From JAKVAV01 sp047632755 (GTDB taxonomy: Bacteria > Bacteroidota > Bacteroidia > Flavobacteriales_D > Cryomorphaceae): a DNA stretch of 24,938 nucleotides. The notes under the pieces were generated by a model. It had not been told where the DNA came from. It searched no databases and saw only the letters and a program-made list of their open reading frames with translations. The stretch spans positions 1 through 24,938 of the forward strand of contig JBLIDT010000035.1 of NCBI GenBank assembly GCA_047632755.1, written 5' to 3'. This document shows, piece after piece, positions 1 through 6,808 of this stretch (its first letter is position 1; each line of letters starts with the position of its first letter). The translations under genes were made by a program, and so were the position numbers.

Positions 1-134
1 CTGAAATCTTAGGAAACAACGGATCACAAATGAATGCAATCATTCGTTTGCCCGAACTCGCTTCTGGAATTTACACAGTGAATGTTGTGGTAAATGAGGA
101 AAGAGTTGGAGCTAAGAAGCTAGTAGTAAGGTAA
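1..134 (+). CDS. C-terminal fragment of a T9SS cargo protein (type A sorting domain), 5' end outside window
   Basis: An open frame enters from the left edge (codons in frame from position 3) and stops with TAA at 132-134, giving about 43 residues. The tail has the pattern of the last strands of a T9SS type A sorting domain: L..GIYTVNV followed by a short turn and a basic K-K-L-V-V-R end. That domain directs outer-membrane export, after which it is removed and the cargo is attached to the surface or released. The catalytic or binding part of the protein lies upstream of the window, so its function cannot be told. A strong terminator follows 23 bases after the stop. Confidence 0.75.
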   Translation, partial: EILGNNGSQMNAIIRLPELASGIYTVNVVVNEERVGAKKLVVR

Positions 135-156
135 TAGTTTAAACTACCTTCGATTG

Positions 157-189
157 AAACCCGCCGAGTTCGCTCGGCGGGTTTTTTTT
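157..189 (+). terminator. Rho-independent terminator with UUCG loop
   Basis: CCCGCCGAG (160-168) pairs with CTCGGCGGG (173-181) around a TTCG tetraloop. The stem is extended by AAA (157-159) against TTT (182-184), and a run of eight T ends at 189. It sits just after the T9SS cargo gene and should end that transcript. The reverse strand has only a short T run, so it may also weakly stop the DUF6702 transcript coming from the right. Confidence 0.92.
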
Positions 190-444
190 ATCCAGACAAT
201 TAGAGAAAAGTTCCCTCTGAAGGTAAATCCCACATTCTATTGATTAGTGTCGGTCATTATACTCAAGAGTCTGAACCAGAAAGTTCATTTAAAAGCATCT
301 AGACCAAGCCGACGGCAGGCGAGTAACTGGTTTTGAAAACCAAAGTTCCAATAGCTATCGGGATGAGATGCACTGAGTCCCTCAGAAGGGACCGATTTCA
401 AAACAAGTGTAACGCAGAGAATGCGCCATATGGACAAACTCTAG
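190..444. repeat. Gene-free region with a degenerate dispersed repeat carrying small palindromes
   Basis: No credible gene is present. Read on the minus strand, three blocks match the 13317-13420 region in the same order: 409-390 (17 of 20 bases), 343-330 (13 of 14) and 290-254 (31 of 37). The spacers between blocks are longer here and contain small palindromes: a hairpin at 377-392 (GTCCCT/AGGGAC, loop CAGA), the near-palindrome CCaATAGCTATcGG at 348-361, and GCCG-A-CGGC at 308-316. This looks like a decayed, non-coding repeat family with inserted palindromic units. No transposase or clean terminal repeats are visible. Confidence 0.6.
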
Positions 445-1005
445 TTAATGCTGAAATAGTACTTTGGTTTTCCCCGCATGGATTAGATCACTTTGAATTT
501 CCTTTCCAATGGTATAATGAACTATGTGAGTCTGATCAGAAAACATGCTGAAGAGAATGTCGTTTTTTACACTTAATGAGGGGTATGGATCGACTTCATC
601 GCTCTCAAGATAAATCCAGGTCACGTCGTATTCCCGTTCACTTCCTATGTAATTGAGATCGATTTCAGTTTTAGAAAAAAGTTGAAAGTGATCATTTGTA
701 TAGCGTGAGATCAGGCTATCTATTTTTGACGTTATCTCTGAATCGACGATGTCAAGACTTAAGCCTGAGAATTTTTCAAGCCCCTTTTCCAAATCGTCGG
801 TGAAGAGTTTAATACTTACCTGATAACTCTTTGAATCTGAGTTGTAGTTGATATCGGTTAAGCCGACATGAAAAGGATGCAGCATAAACCACATTACTAA
901 GTAAGTTGCCATAGCCAACAAAGGTAATTCTATCACCCAGACCTCAGTTTTTAGATTTGCATGTGCTCTGGTTAGGTTCCCGATGACACTTTTCCTTTCA
1001 ACCAT
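445..1005 (-). CDS. DUF6702 family protein
   Basis: The 186-residue product matches the DUF6702 pattern: a hydrophobic N-terminal stretch, then HPFHVG-(L)TDI-(N)YN, later S(I)K(L)FTDDLE, a long helical middle and a beta-rich C-terminal half. Members are small secreted or membrane-anchored proteins of Bacteroidota with no known activity. The start is uncertain. ATG at 1005 (TTG at 1008 is also possible) leaves about 30 residues ahead of the hydrophobic segment, longer than usual; ATG at 912 would give a very short, uncharged leader. It is divergent from the HupE-like gene with 81 bases between them. In other Bacteroidota, as I recall, DUF6702 genes lie beside HupE/UreJ-like and M1 peptidase genes, as here. 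Confidence 0.75.
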   Translation of the reverse strand: MVERKSVIGNLTRAHANLKTEVWVIELPLLAMATYLVMWFMLHPFHVGLTDINYNSDSKSYQVSIKLFTDDLEKGLEKFSGLSLDIVDSEITSKIDSLISRYTNDHFQLFSKTEIDLNYIGSEREYDVTWIYLESDEVDPYPSLSVKNDILFSMFSDQTHIVHYTIGKEIQSDLIHAGKTKVLFQH

Positions 1006-1086
1006 CAAAACGTTAAAACTTCTAGACTTCAGGGAGAATAGGGAGGGGAAGTTTTAAATCTTTGATGCTTTAATATTTGAGCATTT

Positions 1087-1662
1087 ATGTTGAGCACTTA
1101 TTTTGAATTGGGAATCCGACATATAGCAGATATCAACGCCTACGATCATATAGTGTTTTTACTTGCTTTGATTGCCGTATATCAGTTGATAGATCTTAAA
1201 AGGATCGTCTTGCTGGTTACAGCTTTCACTATAGGGCACAGTATAACTTTGGTTTTGGCCACTTTAGAACTAGTGAAAATAGAGTCGAGATACATCGAAT
1301 TCTTGATACCAATCACTATTCTCATCACTGCAATTACAAACTTAGCTCAAGGAAGAAGTGCAAGCAAGAGTGCAATGGGCTGGAAATATTTCCTGGCCAC
1401 ATTTTTCGGACTCATCCATGGGTTGGGATTCAGTAATTATTTGAATGCACTACTCAGCAGAGAACAAGATGTCTTCATTCCTATGCTAGGATTCAATTTG
1501 GGAGTCGAGATCGGCCAGCTGGTTATAGTACTCATTATTCTTGCGATTGGAACCCTTAGTTTTCAGGTATTCAGGTTTAAACATAGAGACTGGATCTTGG
1601 TTATATCTGGAGTTTGTGCAGGCATTGCACTTATCTTAGCAAAGGACACCGTCTTTTGGTAG
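1087..1662 (+). CDS. HupE/UreJ-like integral membrane protein
   Basis: The 191-residue, very hydrophobic protein has about six membrane segments. Conserved family landmarks are visible: G.RHI...(N)AYDH.(V)F near the N-terminus, FTIGHS.T at about 47-54, FFGLIHGLGF in the middle and FNLGVEIGQ further on. The paired His residues inside membrane segments are typical of HupE/UreJ_2 proteins. Relatives are linked to nickel entry for hydrogenase or urease, but no hydrogenase or urease genes are near here, so the substrate is unknown. The next gene, an M1 zinc peptidase, starts 23 bases after the stop, so the two are probably co-transcribed. A link to metal handling for that enzyme is only inference. 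Confidence 0.8.
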   Translation: MLSTYFELGIRHIADINAYDHIVFLLALIAVYQLIDLKRIVLLVTAFTIGHSITLVLATLELVKIESRYIEFLIPITILITAITNLAQGRSASKSAMGWKYFLATFFGLIHGLGFSNYLNALLSREQDVFIPMLGFNLGVEIGQLVIVLIILAIGTLSFQVFRFKHRDWILVISGVCAGIALILAKDTVFW

Positions 1663-1685
1663 CTTCGCACCTTTCTAAAAAGCTT

Positions 1686-3989
1686 ATGAAATATACGTTT
1701 GCGATCATTTTGATCTTCGTCACTGGTGTTCTTTTTTCACAAGAAAACTCCGAACCAAACAAATTCAAGCAATTATACGATGAACTCCCGACTCCCAATG
1801 TCTATCGAACGGCTTCGGGAGCGCCCGGGCATATGTATTGGCAGCAAAGAGCAGACTATGAAATCAATGTAAGACTGGATGAAGAGAATCAAGTTATCTA
1901 TGGAGAGGAGACCATCACCTATTTCAATAATTCACCTGATGCTCTCGATTACCTCTGGGTTCAGTTAGATCAAAATAGAAGAGCAATCGATAGCGACGGA
2001 TACAAAGTGCGTCAGAGTGAGTTGAAAGACAAATATAGCTTGGAGAGTTTTCAGAATTTGACACCTTGGTTTGATGGTGGATTCAAAATTGAATACGTTC
2101 AAGATACCAAGGGAAACGAGATTCCATTTACCATCAATCAAACGATGATGAGAGTTGATCTTCCCGAAACCCTTCTGCCAGAGGGGGCTGTTAGCTTTAA
2201 AATCAAGTGGCATTACAATCTTAATGATCGGCTGAAAATAGGAGGTCGATCTGGATACGAGTTTTTTGAAGAAGAGAACAATTCCATATATACGATTGCT
2301 CAATTCTATCCCAGAATGGCCGTCTATTCTGATAATGAAGGCTGGCAACATAAGCAGTTTTTAGGTAGTGGAGAGTTTGCAGTTCCATTCGGAAATTACG
2401 ACGTTAAAATTACCGTGCCTGCTGACCATATTGTGGCCTCAACTGGCGAAATTCAAAATGCCAAAGAGATACTTGGAGCCAATCGGTTAAATAGGTTTGA
2501 AATGGCTAAAAGCTCCGATCAACCTGTTGAAATAGTTACTCAAAGCGAGGCAGAGGAAACGGAAAAAGGCCGTTCCACGGAGATGAAGACGTGGCATTAC
2601 AAAGCAGAGAATGTGCGCGATTTCGGATGGGCTTCATCTCGAAAGTTCATATGGGATGCTCAAGGTGTGAAGCTCGGCGAACGAACGATCATGGCAATGA
2701 GCTATTACCCGAAAGAGGCGAATCCACTTTGGGGTATCTACTCAACCAAAGCCGTTAAACACACGGTAGAGACCTATAGCAAGTACACATTTGATTATCC
2801 TTATCCCGTGGCCATTTCTGTAAATGCAGCTAGCATAGGTATGGAGTATCCGATGATTTGCTTCAACTACGGAAGAAGCGAAGCTGATGGCACATACACC
2901 GAACGCATGAAGTATGGAGTAATCTCGGTGATCATTCACGAGGTGGGTCACAATTGGTTTCCAATGATTATCAATTCAGATGAACGACAGTGGACTTGGA
3001 TGGATGAAGGATTGAATACTTACTTGCAGTATCTCACAGAGCAGGAATTCCAAAAGGAGTATCCAAGCAGGAGAGGAGAGCCTCGAAAAATCGTGGACTA
3101 TATGAAAGGGGATAAGAGCAACATTAGTCCCATTATGACGAACAGCGAGTCGGTGCATCAATTGGGCAACAATGCCTACGGTAAACCTGCCACTGCGCTG
3201 AATATACTACGCGAGACCGTTGTAGGCCGCGACCTTTTTGATTTTGCCTTTAAGACTTATGCGAACCGTTGGAAGTTTAAGCATCCTTCGCCCGCAGACT
3301 TTTTTCGCACCATCGAAGACGCTACAGCTGTGGATCTGGATTGGTTTTGGAGGGGTTGGTTCTTTTCCACCGATCATGTCGACATTGGAATCGATCAAGT
3401 GAAGTACGCCACCCTTAATTCTTTTGAAGCTGGCGGCGAGAAGAATAGCGTCAAGGCAGCGGAAGAAAACCAGCCAGAAAGCTTGTCTAGTATGCGCAAT
3501 CGAGAGCAAATCAAGGAAACTTATGCCGATAGAGATTCTACTTTGAAAGATTTCTATTATGACTACGATGAAAATGCCCTCACGGAAGATGATCTGACAG
3601 CTTTTGAAAAAATGACTGAGAATCTATCCGATGAGGAAAAAGCACTTTTTTCAGACGACCGCCATTTCTATGAAATTTCGTTTACCAATCATGGTGGACT
3701 AGTGATGCCTTTGATCGTTGAGTTTACATTTGAGAGTGGCGAAAAGAAAATAGAGCATATTCCCGCAGAGATTTGGAGGAAGGGCGATGTGACCGTGACC
3801 AAAGTTTTTGTGATGGATGAGAAAGCGACCAATGTTGTTCTTGATCCCTATTTGCAAACGGCCGATGTGGACTTGAATAATAATGCTTGGCCTGCGGTGG
3901 GAGTACCGACAAGGTTCGAACTTTTCAAGGAGAACAAGAGGGTTTCTTCCCCGAATCCGATGCAGAGAGCCAATGAGCTGAAGAGATAG
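1686..3989 (+). CDS. M1 family zinc metallopeptidase, secreted
   Basis: A 767-residue protein starting MKYTFAIILIFVTGVLFSQ, a signal peptide; this ATG is preferred over the upstream in-frame start at 1614, which lies inside the HupE-like gene. The zinc site is complete: HEVGH with His418, Glu419 and His422, then Glu441 in WMDEG, giving HEXXH-X18-E. The exopeptidase motif reads GMEYP at 385-389 instead of the classical GAMEN. An N-terminal beta domain precedes the thermolysin-like domain, and an acidic linker followed by a beta-rich C-terminal domain closes the protein, as in other Bacteroidota M1 enzymes. It likely cleaves peptides outside the cytoplasm. Whether it acts as an aminopeptidase cannot be told from sequence alone. 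Confidence 0.9.
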   Translation: MKYTFAIILIFVTGVLFSQENSEPNKFKQLYDELPTPNVYRTASGAPGHMYWQQRADYEINVRLDEENQVIYGEETITYFNNSPDALDYLWVQLDQNRRAIDSDGYKVRQSELKDKYSLESFQNLTPWFDGGFKIEYVQDTKGNEIPFTINQTMMRVDLPETLLPEGAVSFKIKWHYNLNDRLKIGGRSGYEFFEEENNSIYTIAQFYPRMAVYSDNEGWQHKQFLGSGEFAVPFGNYDVKITVPADHIVASTGEIQNAKEILGANRLNRFEMAKSSDQPVEIVTQSEAEETEKGRSTEMKTWHYKAENVRDFGWASSRKFIWDAQGVKLGERTIMAMSYYPKEANPLWGIYSTKAVKHTVETYSKYTFDYPYPVAISVNAASIGMEYPMICFNYGRSEADGTYTERMKYGVISVIIHEVGHNWFPMIINSDERQWTWMDEGLNTYLQYLTEQEFQKEYPSRRGEPRKIVDYMKGDKSNISPIMTNSESVHQLGNNAYGKPATALNILRETVVGRDLFDFAFKTYANRWKFKHPSPADFFRTIEDATAVDLDWFWRGWFFSTDHVDIGIDQVKYATLNSFEAGGEKNSVKAAEENQPESLSSMRNREQIKETYADRDSTLKDFYYDYDENALTEDDLTAFEKMTENLSDEEKALFSDDRHFYEISFTNHGGLVMPLIVEFTFESGEKKIEHIPAEIWRKGDVTVTKVFVMDEKATNVVLDPYLQTADVDLNNNAWPAVGVPTRFELFKENKRVSSPNPMQRANELKR

Positions 3990-4001
3990 CTCTCTATTGT
4001 C

Positions 4002-4030
4002 AAACCACCGAAATTTCGGATGGATGGTTT
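4002..4030. other. Hairpin after the M1 peptidase gene
   Basis: The perfect palindrome CCGAAATTTCGG (4008-4019) is flanked by AAACCA (4002-4007) and TGGTTT (4025-4030), with a five-base bulge on the right. It begins 12 bases after the M1 stop codon. A T run is missing, so it is more likely an mRNA 3'-end stabiliser or a weak terminator than a strong one. Confidence 0.45.
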
Positions 4031-4119
4031 TGGCATTCAGACTAAGTTGATTGCTAAAAAGTAGGTCCTTGGTTGATTATGTGGAAACGCATCAAAAAAT
4101 ACAGTACCACTGAGTATAA

Positions 4120-4156
4120 AATAAGAGGCTGGGCGTTAATCGGCCAGCCTCTTATT
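4120..4156. terminator. Bidirectional terminator between convergent M1 peptidase and GAPDH genes
   Basis: TAAGAGGCTGG (4122-4132) pairs with CCAGCCTCTTA (4144-4154), extended by two A-T pairs to 4120-4156; the loop is 11 bases. The flank is A-rich on the left and T-rich on the right, so a U tract follows the stem on either strand. It lies 24 bases past the GAPDH stop (minus) and 130 bases past the M1 stop (plus), and plausibly serves both. Confidence 0.85.
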
Positions 4157-4161
4157 AATTT

Positions 4162-4181
4162 AAGGACAAAGGACAAAGGAC
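4162..4181. repeat. Short tandem heptamer (AAGGACA) between GAPDH stop and terminator
   Basis: AAGGACA occurs at 4162-4168 and 4169-4175, followed by AAGGAC at 4176-4181, a 7-base period over 20 bases. The last base overlaps the GAPDH stop codon (minus strand TAG at 4183-4181). Its role, if any, is unknown. Confidence 0.6.
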
Positions 4182-5650
4182 TAGTAGTAGTGCTTTCGTC
4201 TAACCTTAGCTACATACTTAGCCAAGCGTATTACTTGTTTCGTGTATCCGTATTCATTGTCGTACCAAACGTACAGGACCACGTTTTTCTTGTCAGGATG
4301 GACTAGAGTAGCTCTACTATCGTAAACAGAGCAACATGTATCTCCAACAATATCGCTTGAAACCAATTCTGGCTCGATGCTATAGTGAATCTGGTTTACC
4401 AAATCTCCCTCTAGAGCAGCTTTTTTTACCAAAGCGTTTACTTCCTCTTTACTTGTTTCCTTGTTGATCGAAAGATTCATAATCGCCAAAGATCCATTGG
4501 GTACCGGAACTCGAACCGCATTTGCAGTCAACTTGTCCTTTAGCTCAGGGATAACTTTCGTCACCGCAGAACCAGCTCCTGTTTCGGTAATTACCATATT
4601 CAACGCTGCTGAACGACCTCTTCTTTCTTTCTTGTGGAAGTTGTCTAGAAGATTCTGATCGTTTGTGTATGCGTGAACGGTTTCGATGTGTCCTTTCTCA
4701 ATGCCGTATTCTTTCTGAATAACGCTTAACACAGTGCTTATCGCATTGGTCGTGCATGATGCAGCAGAATATATATTCTCATTGTCTAGGTCGAGCGATT
4801 GGTGGTTGATTCCGTAAACGATATTCGGAATCCCTTTGCCTGGAGCGGTAAGAATCACTTTCGCTACTCCTTTGCTCTTAAGGTGCAATGAAAGTGCTTC
4901 ACGATCTCGGAAAGCTCCTGTATTGTCCAAGACAATTGCATCAGAAATCCCATAATCCTCGTAATTGACTTGATCGGGCCCTGGGGCTTGGATCATCTTT
5001 ACGATTTGGCCATTAATAATGATGGCTTGTCTTTTCAAGTCAGGGACTACCGTACCAGAAAATGGACCATGGACTGAATCCAATCGAAGCAAGTCGGCTC
5101 TTTTGATGATTTCTTCGTCGGTCACTTTGCGGGTCACGATAGCTTTCAATCGCAATTGCTGGCCTTTCCCGAATTGCTGGATCAGCTCTCTGGCTGCTAG
5201 GCGGCCAATACGGCCAAATCCATACAGTACCACATCGCGCGGACCTTTTCCTGTTTCGTCAAAAGAAGTAAATCCCTTTAGCTTAAAGCTGAGGAACGAA
5301 TCGATCGAGTCGAAGTCGTTTTTTACTTCCATCCATTCTGCTGTGAGGAGTCCCACATCGATTTTTGATGGTGCCAAGTCCATTTTTACAAGTGCCTGGG
5401 CTACTGCAGTAGTCTCGTGTACGGAAATTGGTTTTCCGACCACGTCTGCGGCATACTTATGAAGCAACAATACTTCACTCACGCTGGTGTCTACCAGGTG
5501 GTTTCTAAAAAGAACAAGCTCCACGGAATTATCGTAGAGCAAGTTACCAACGGCATTGATCAATTTGACCGTGGCCTTTTTTTTACTGATCCAGGAATCG
5601 AGCTCCTCATTATAGGTAGCTCTCCCTGCACTCAATAGGTCAGTGGACAT
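4181..5650 (-). CDS. gap: Glyceraldehyde-3-phosphate dehydrogenase, long form
   Basis: The 489-residue enzyme oxidises glyceraldehyde 3-phosphate to 1,3-bisphosphoglycerate in glycolysis, or runs in reverse. The nucleotide-binding motif GFGRIGR lies at 144-150, and the catalytic Cys299 is in SAASCTTN. Further landmarks are HAYTNDQNLLD after the active site, RVPVPNGS and the C-terminal WYDNEYGY. The catalytic core is preceded by about 138 residues rich in charged helices, which ordinary GAPDH (about 335 residues) lacks; long GAPDHs of this kind occur in many Bacteroidota. The role of the extension is unknown and cofactor preference cannot be read. The start lies 43 bases after the sigma factor stop with no clear terminator between, so read-through from the sigma gene is possible. 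Confidence 0.93.
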   Translation of the reverse strand: MSTDLLSAGRATYNEELDSWISKKKATVKLINAVGNLLYDNSVELVLFRNHLVDTSVSEVLLLHKYAADVVGKPISVHETTAVAQALVKMDLAPSKIDVGLLTAEWMEVKNDFDSIDSFLSFKLKGFTSFDETGKGPRDVVLYGFGRIGRLAARELIQQFGKGQQLRLKAIVTRKVTDEEIIKRADLLRLDSVHGPFSGTVVPDLKRQAIIINGQIVKMIQAPGPDQVNYEDYGISDAIVLDNTGAFRDREALSLHLKSKGVAKVILTAPGKGIPNIVYGINHQSLDLDNENIYSAASCTTNAISTVLSVIQKEYGIEKGHIETVHAYTNDQNLLDNFHKKERRGRSAALNMVITETGAGSAVTKVIPELKDKLTANAVRVPVPNGSLAIMNLSINKETSKEEVNALVKKAALEGDLVNQIHYSIEPELVSSDIVGDTCCSVYDSRATLVHPDKKNVVLYVWYDNEYGYTKQVIRLAKYVAKVRRKHYY

Positions 5651-5693
5651 TTGTTAGTAGGTGGTTATTATGTTGATGGTTTAATTAATTCAA

Positions 5694-6557
5694 TTATCCC
5701 AAATAAGCCTTCAAATGCTTACTTCTAGAAGAATGACGAAGTCTTCTGATTGCTTTCTCTTTGATCTGTCGCACACGTTCTCGTGTCAATCCAAATCTGT
5801 CACCAATCTCCTCCAAAGTCAATCCGTGCTTCATTCCAATTCCGTAAAACAGGCGAATTACTTCTCTTTCTTTCTCTGTAAGAGTAGAAAGAGATCGCTC
5901 GATTTCTTGGACAAGAGACTCAGTCAATAGACCGAAATCTGCGGTTGGAGAATCGTTATTCACCATTACGTCAAGCAATGATGAGCTGTCATCTTCAGTG
6001 AAAGGAGCATCAACAGACACGTGTCTTCCACTTACTTTCAGTGAGTCAGCAACTTTCTCGGCAGGAATGTCGAGTGCAGTGGCAATTTCTTCAACAGTAG
6101 GAGGGCGGTCGTATTCTTGCTCCAACTTTGCGAACATCTTGTTGATTTTGTTCAAACTTCCCACTTGATTCAGTGGCAAACGAACTATACGCGATTGCTC
6201 AGCTAATGCTTGTAGGATTGACTGGCGAATCCACCATACAGCGTAAGAAATGAACTTAAAACCTCTCGTCTCATCAAACCTCTGTGCTGCCTTGATCAAA
6301 CCAAGATTTCCTTCATTGATCAAATCAGGAAGAGAAAGCCCTTGGTTTTGGTATTGCTTTGAAACCGATACTACAAATCGCAGGTTAGCGCGTGTTAGTT
6401 TTTCCAAAGCAAGTTGATCACCTTTCTTAATTCTCTGCGCCAGTTCTACCTCTTCCTCAGCCGTAATAAGATCTTCACGTCCAATTTCCTGAAGGTACTT
6501 ATCAAGAGATTGACTCTCGCGATTCGTTATGCTTTTGGTGATTTTAAGCTGTCTCAT
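5694..6557 (-). CDS. rpoD: Primary (RpoD/SigA-type) RNA polymerase sigma factor
   Basis: A 287-residue sigma-70 factor with region 1.2 (SLDKYLQEIGREDLIT, about 16-35), region 2 (RFVVSVSKQYQNQGL, DLINEGN.GL, and RF....GFKFISYAVWWIRQ for -10 binding and melting), region 3, and region 4 with the helix-turn-helix LTLEEIG..FGLTRERVRQI and the end RRLRH. Region 1.1 is absent and the protein is short, as in the Bacteroidota housekeeping sigma factor, which reads TTG/TAnnTTTG promoters rather than TTGACA/TATAAT. A matching promoter is found upstream of its own gene. In Bacteroidota this gene is often called rpoD or sigA. Confidence 0.95.
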   Translation of the reverse strand: MRQLKITKSITNRESQSLDKYLQEIGREDLITAEEEVELAQRIKKGDQLALEKLTRANLRFVVSVSKQYQNQGLSLPDLINEGNLGLIKAAQRFDETRGFKFISYAVWWIRQSILQALAEQSRIVRLPLNQVGSLNKINKMFAKLEQEYDRPPTVEEIATALDIPAEKVADSLKVSGRHVSVDAPFTEDDSSSLLDVMVNNDSPTADFGLLTESLVQEIERSLSTLTEKEREVIRLFYGIGMKHGLTLEEIGDRFGLTRERVRQIKEKAIRRLRHSSRSKHLKAYLG

Positions 6558-6604
6558 ATATCTTTTGCTTTAAAGTTGTTAAAATCGGACGTGGAAATAA
6601 GCGG

Positions 6605-6634
6605 CAAAGATAAACCAATGCTTCCTAATTCCAA
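6605..6634 (-). promoter_or_regulatory. Bacteroidota-type promoter of the sigma factor gene
   Basis: On the minus strand, TTG (6634-6632) is followed after exactly 19 bases by TATCTTTG (6612-6605). This fits the known Bacteroidota consensus TTG-(N17-23)-TAnnTTTG. Transcription would begin near 6598, leaving a leader of about 40 bases before the ATG at 6557. The sigma factor encoded next is the type that reads such promoters, so self-transcription is expected. Confidence 0.75.
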
Positions 6635-6670
6635 ATCTCATAATATTCTGTGCGTTCTTTAAAAAGTATA

Positions 6671-6704
6671 AAAGCGACCTACGCTCGTTTGCGGGGGTCG
6701 CTTT
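6671..6704 (-). terminator. Terminator downstream of the Do-like protease gene
   Basis: AAAGCGACC (6671-6679) pairs with GGTCGCTTT (6696-6704) around a 16-base loop. On the minus strand the stem is followed by a T-rich stretch containing five T. It separates the protease gene from the sigma factor promoter, so sigma is transcribed on its own. Confidence 0.8.
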
Positions 6705-6808
6705 ATTAAATTCAAAATAAATTGAGATATCGATAGAATTGAGATGAATCGATGTTTGCGGTTTCTTCTGAGTATCTCGCAGGTTTTATTTTGAATCTTA
6801 CAATTATT

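Noticed and set aside
190..444. Insertion sequence or intact MITE
   Set aside because: No transposase, clean terminal inverted repeats or target duplication is visible; only degenerate blocks and small palindromes.
333..551. 72-residue open frame in the left intergenic region
   Set aside because: It begins in the repeat and runs into the antisense of the DUF6702 gene; no domain or codon pattern supports it.
5019..5462. 147-residue plus-strand open frame inside the GAPDH gene
   Set aside because: It is antisense to a clear GAPDH and has no recognisable motif; a shadow frame.
6720..6753. Imperfect tandem repeat of AATTGAGAT and CGAT
   Set aside because: Two loose copies with unequal spacing in A/T-rich DNA; within what chance allows.
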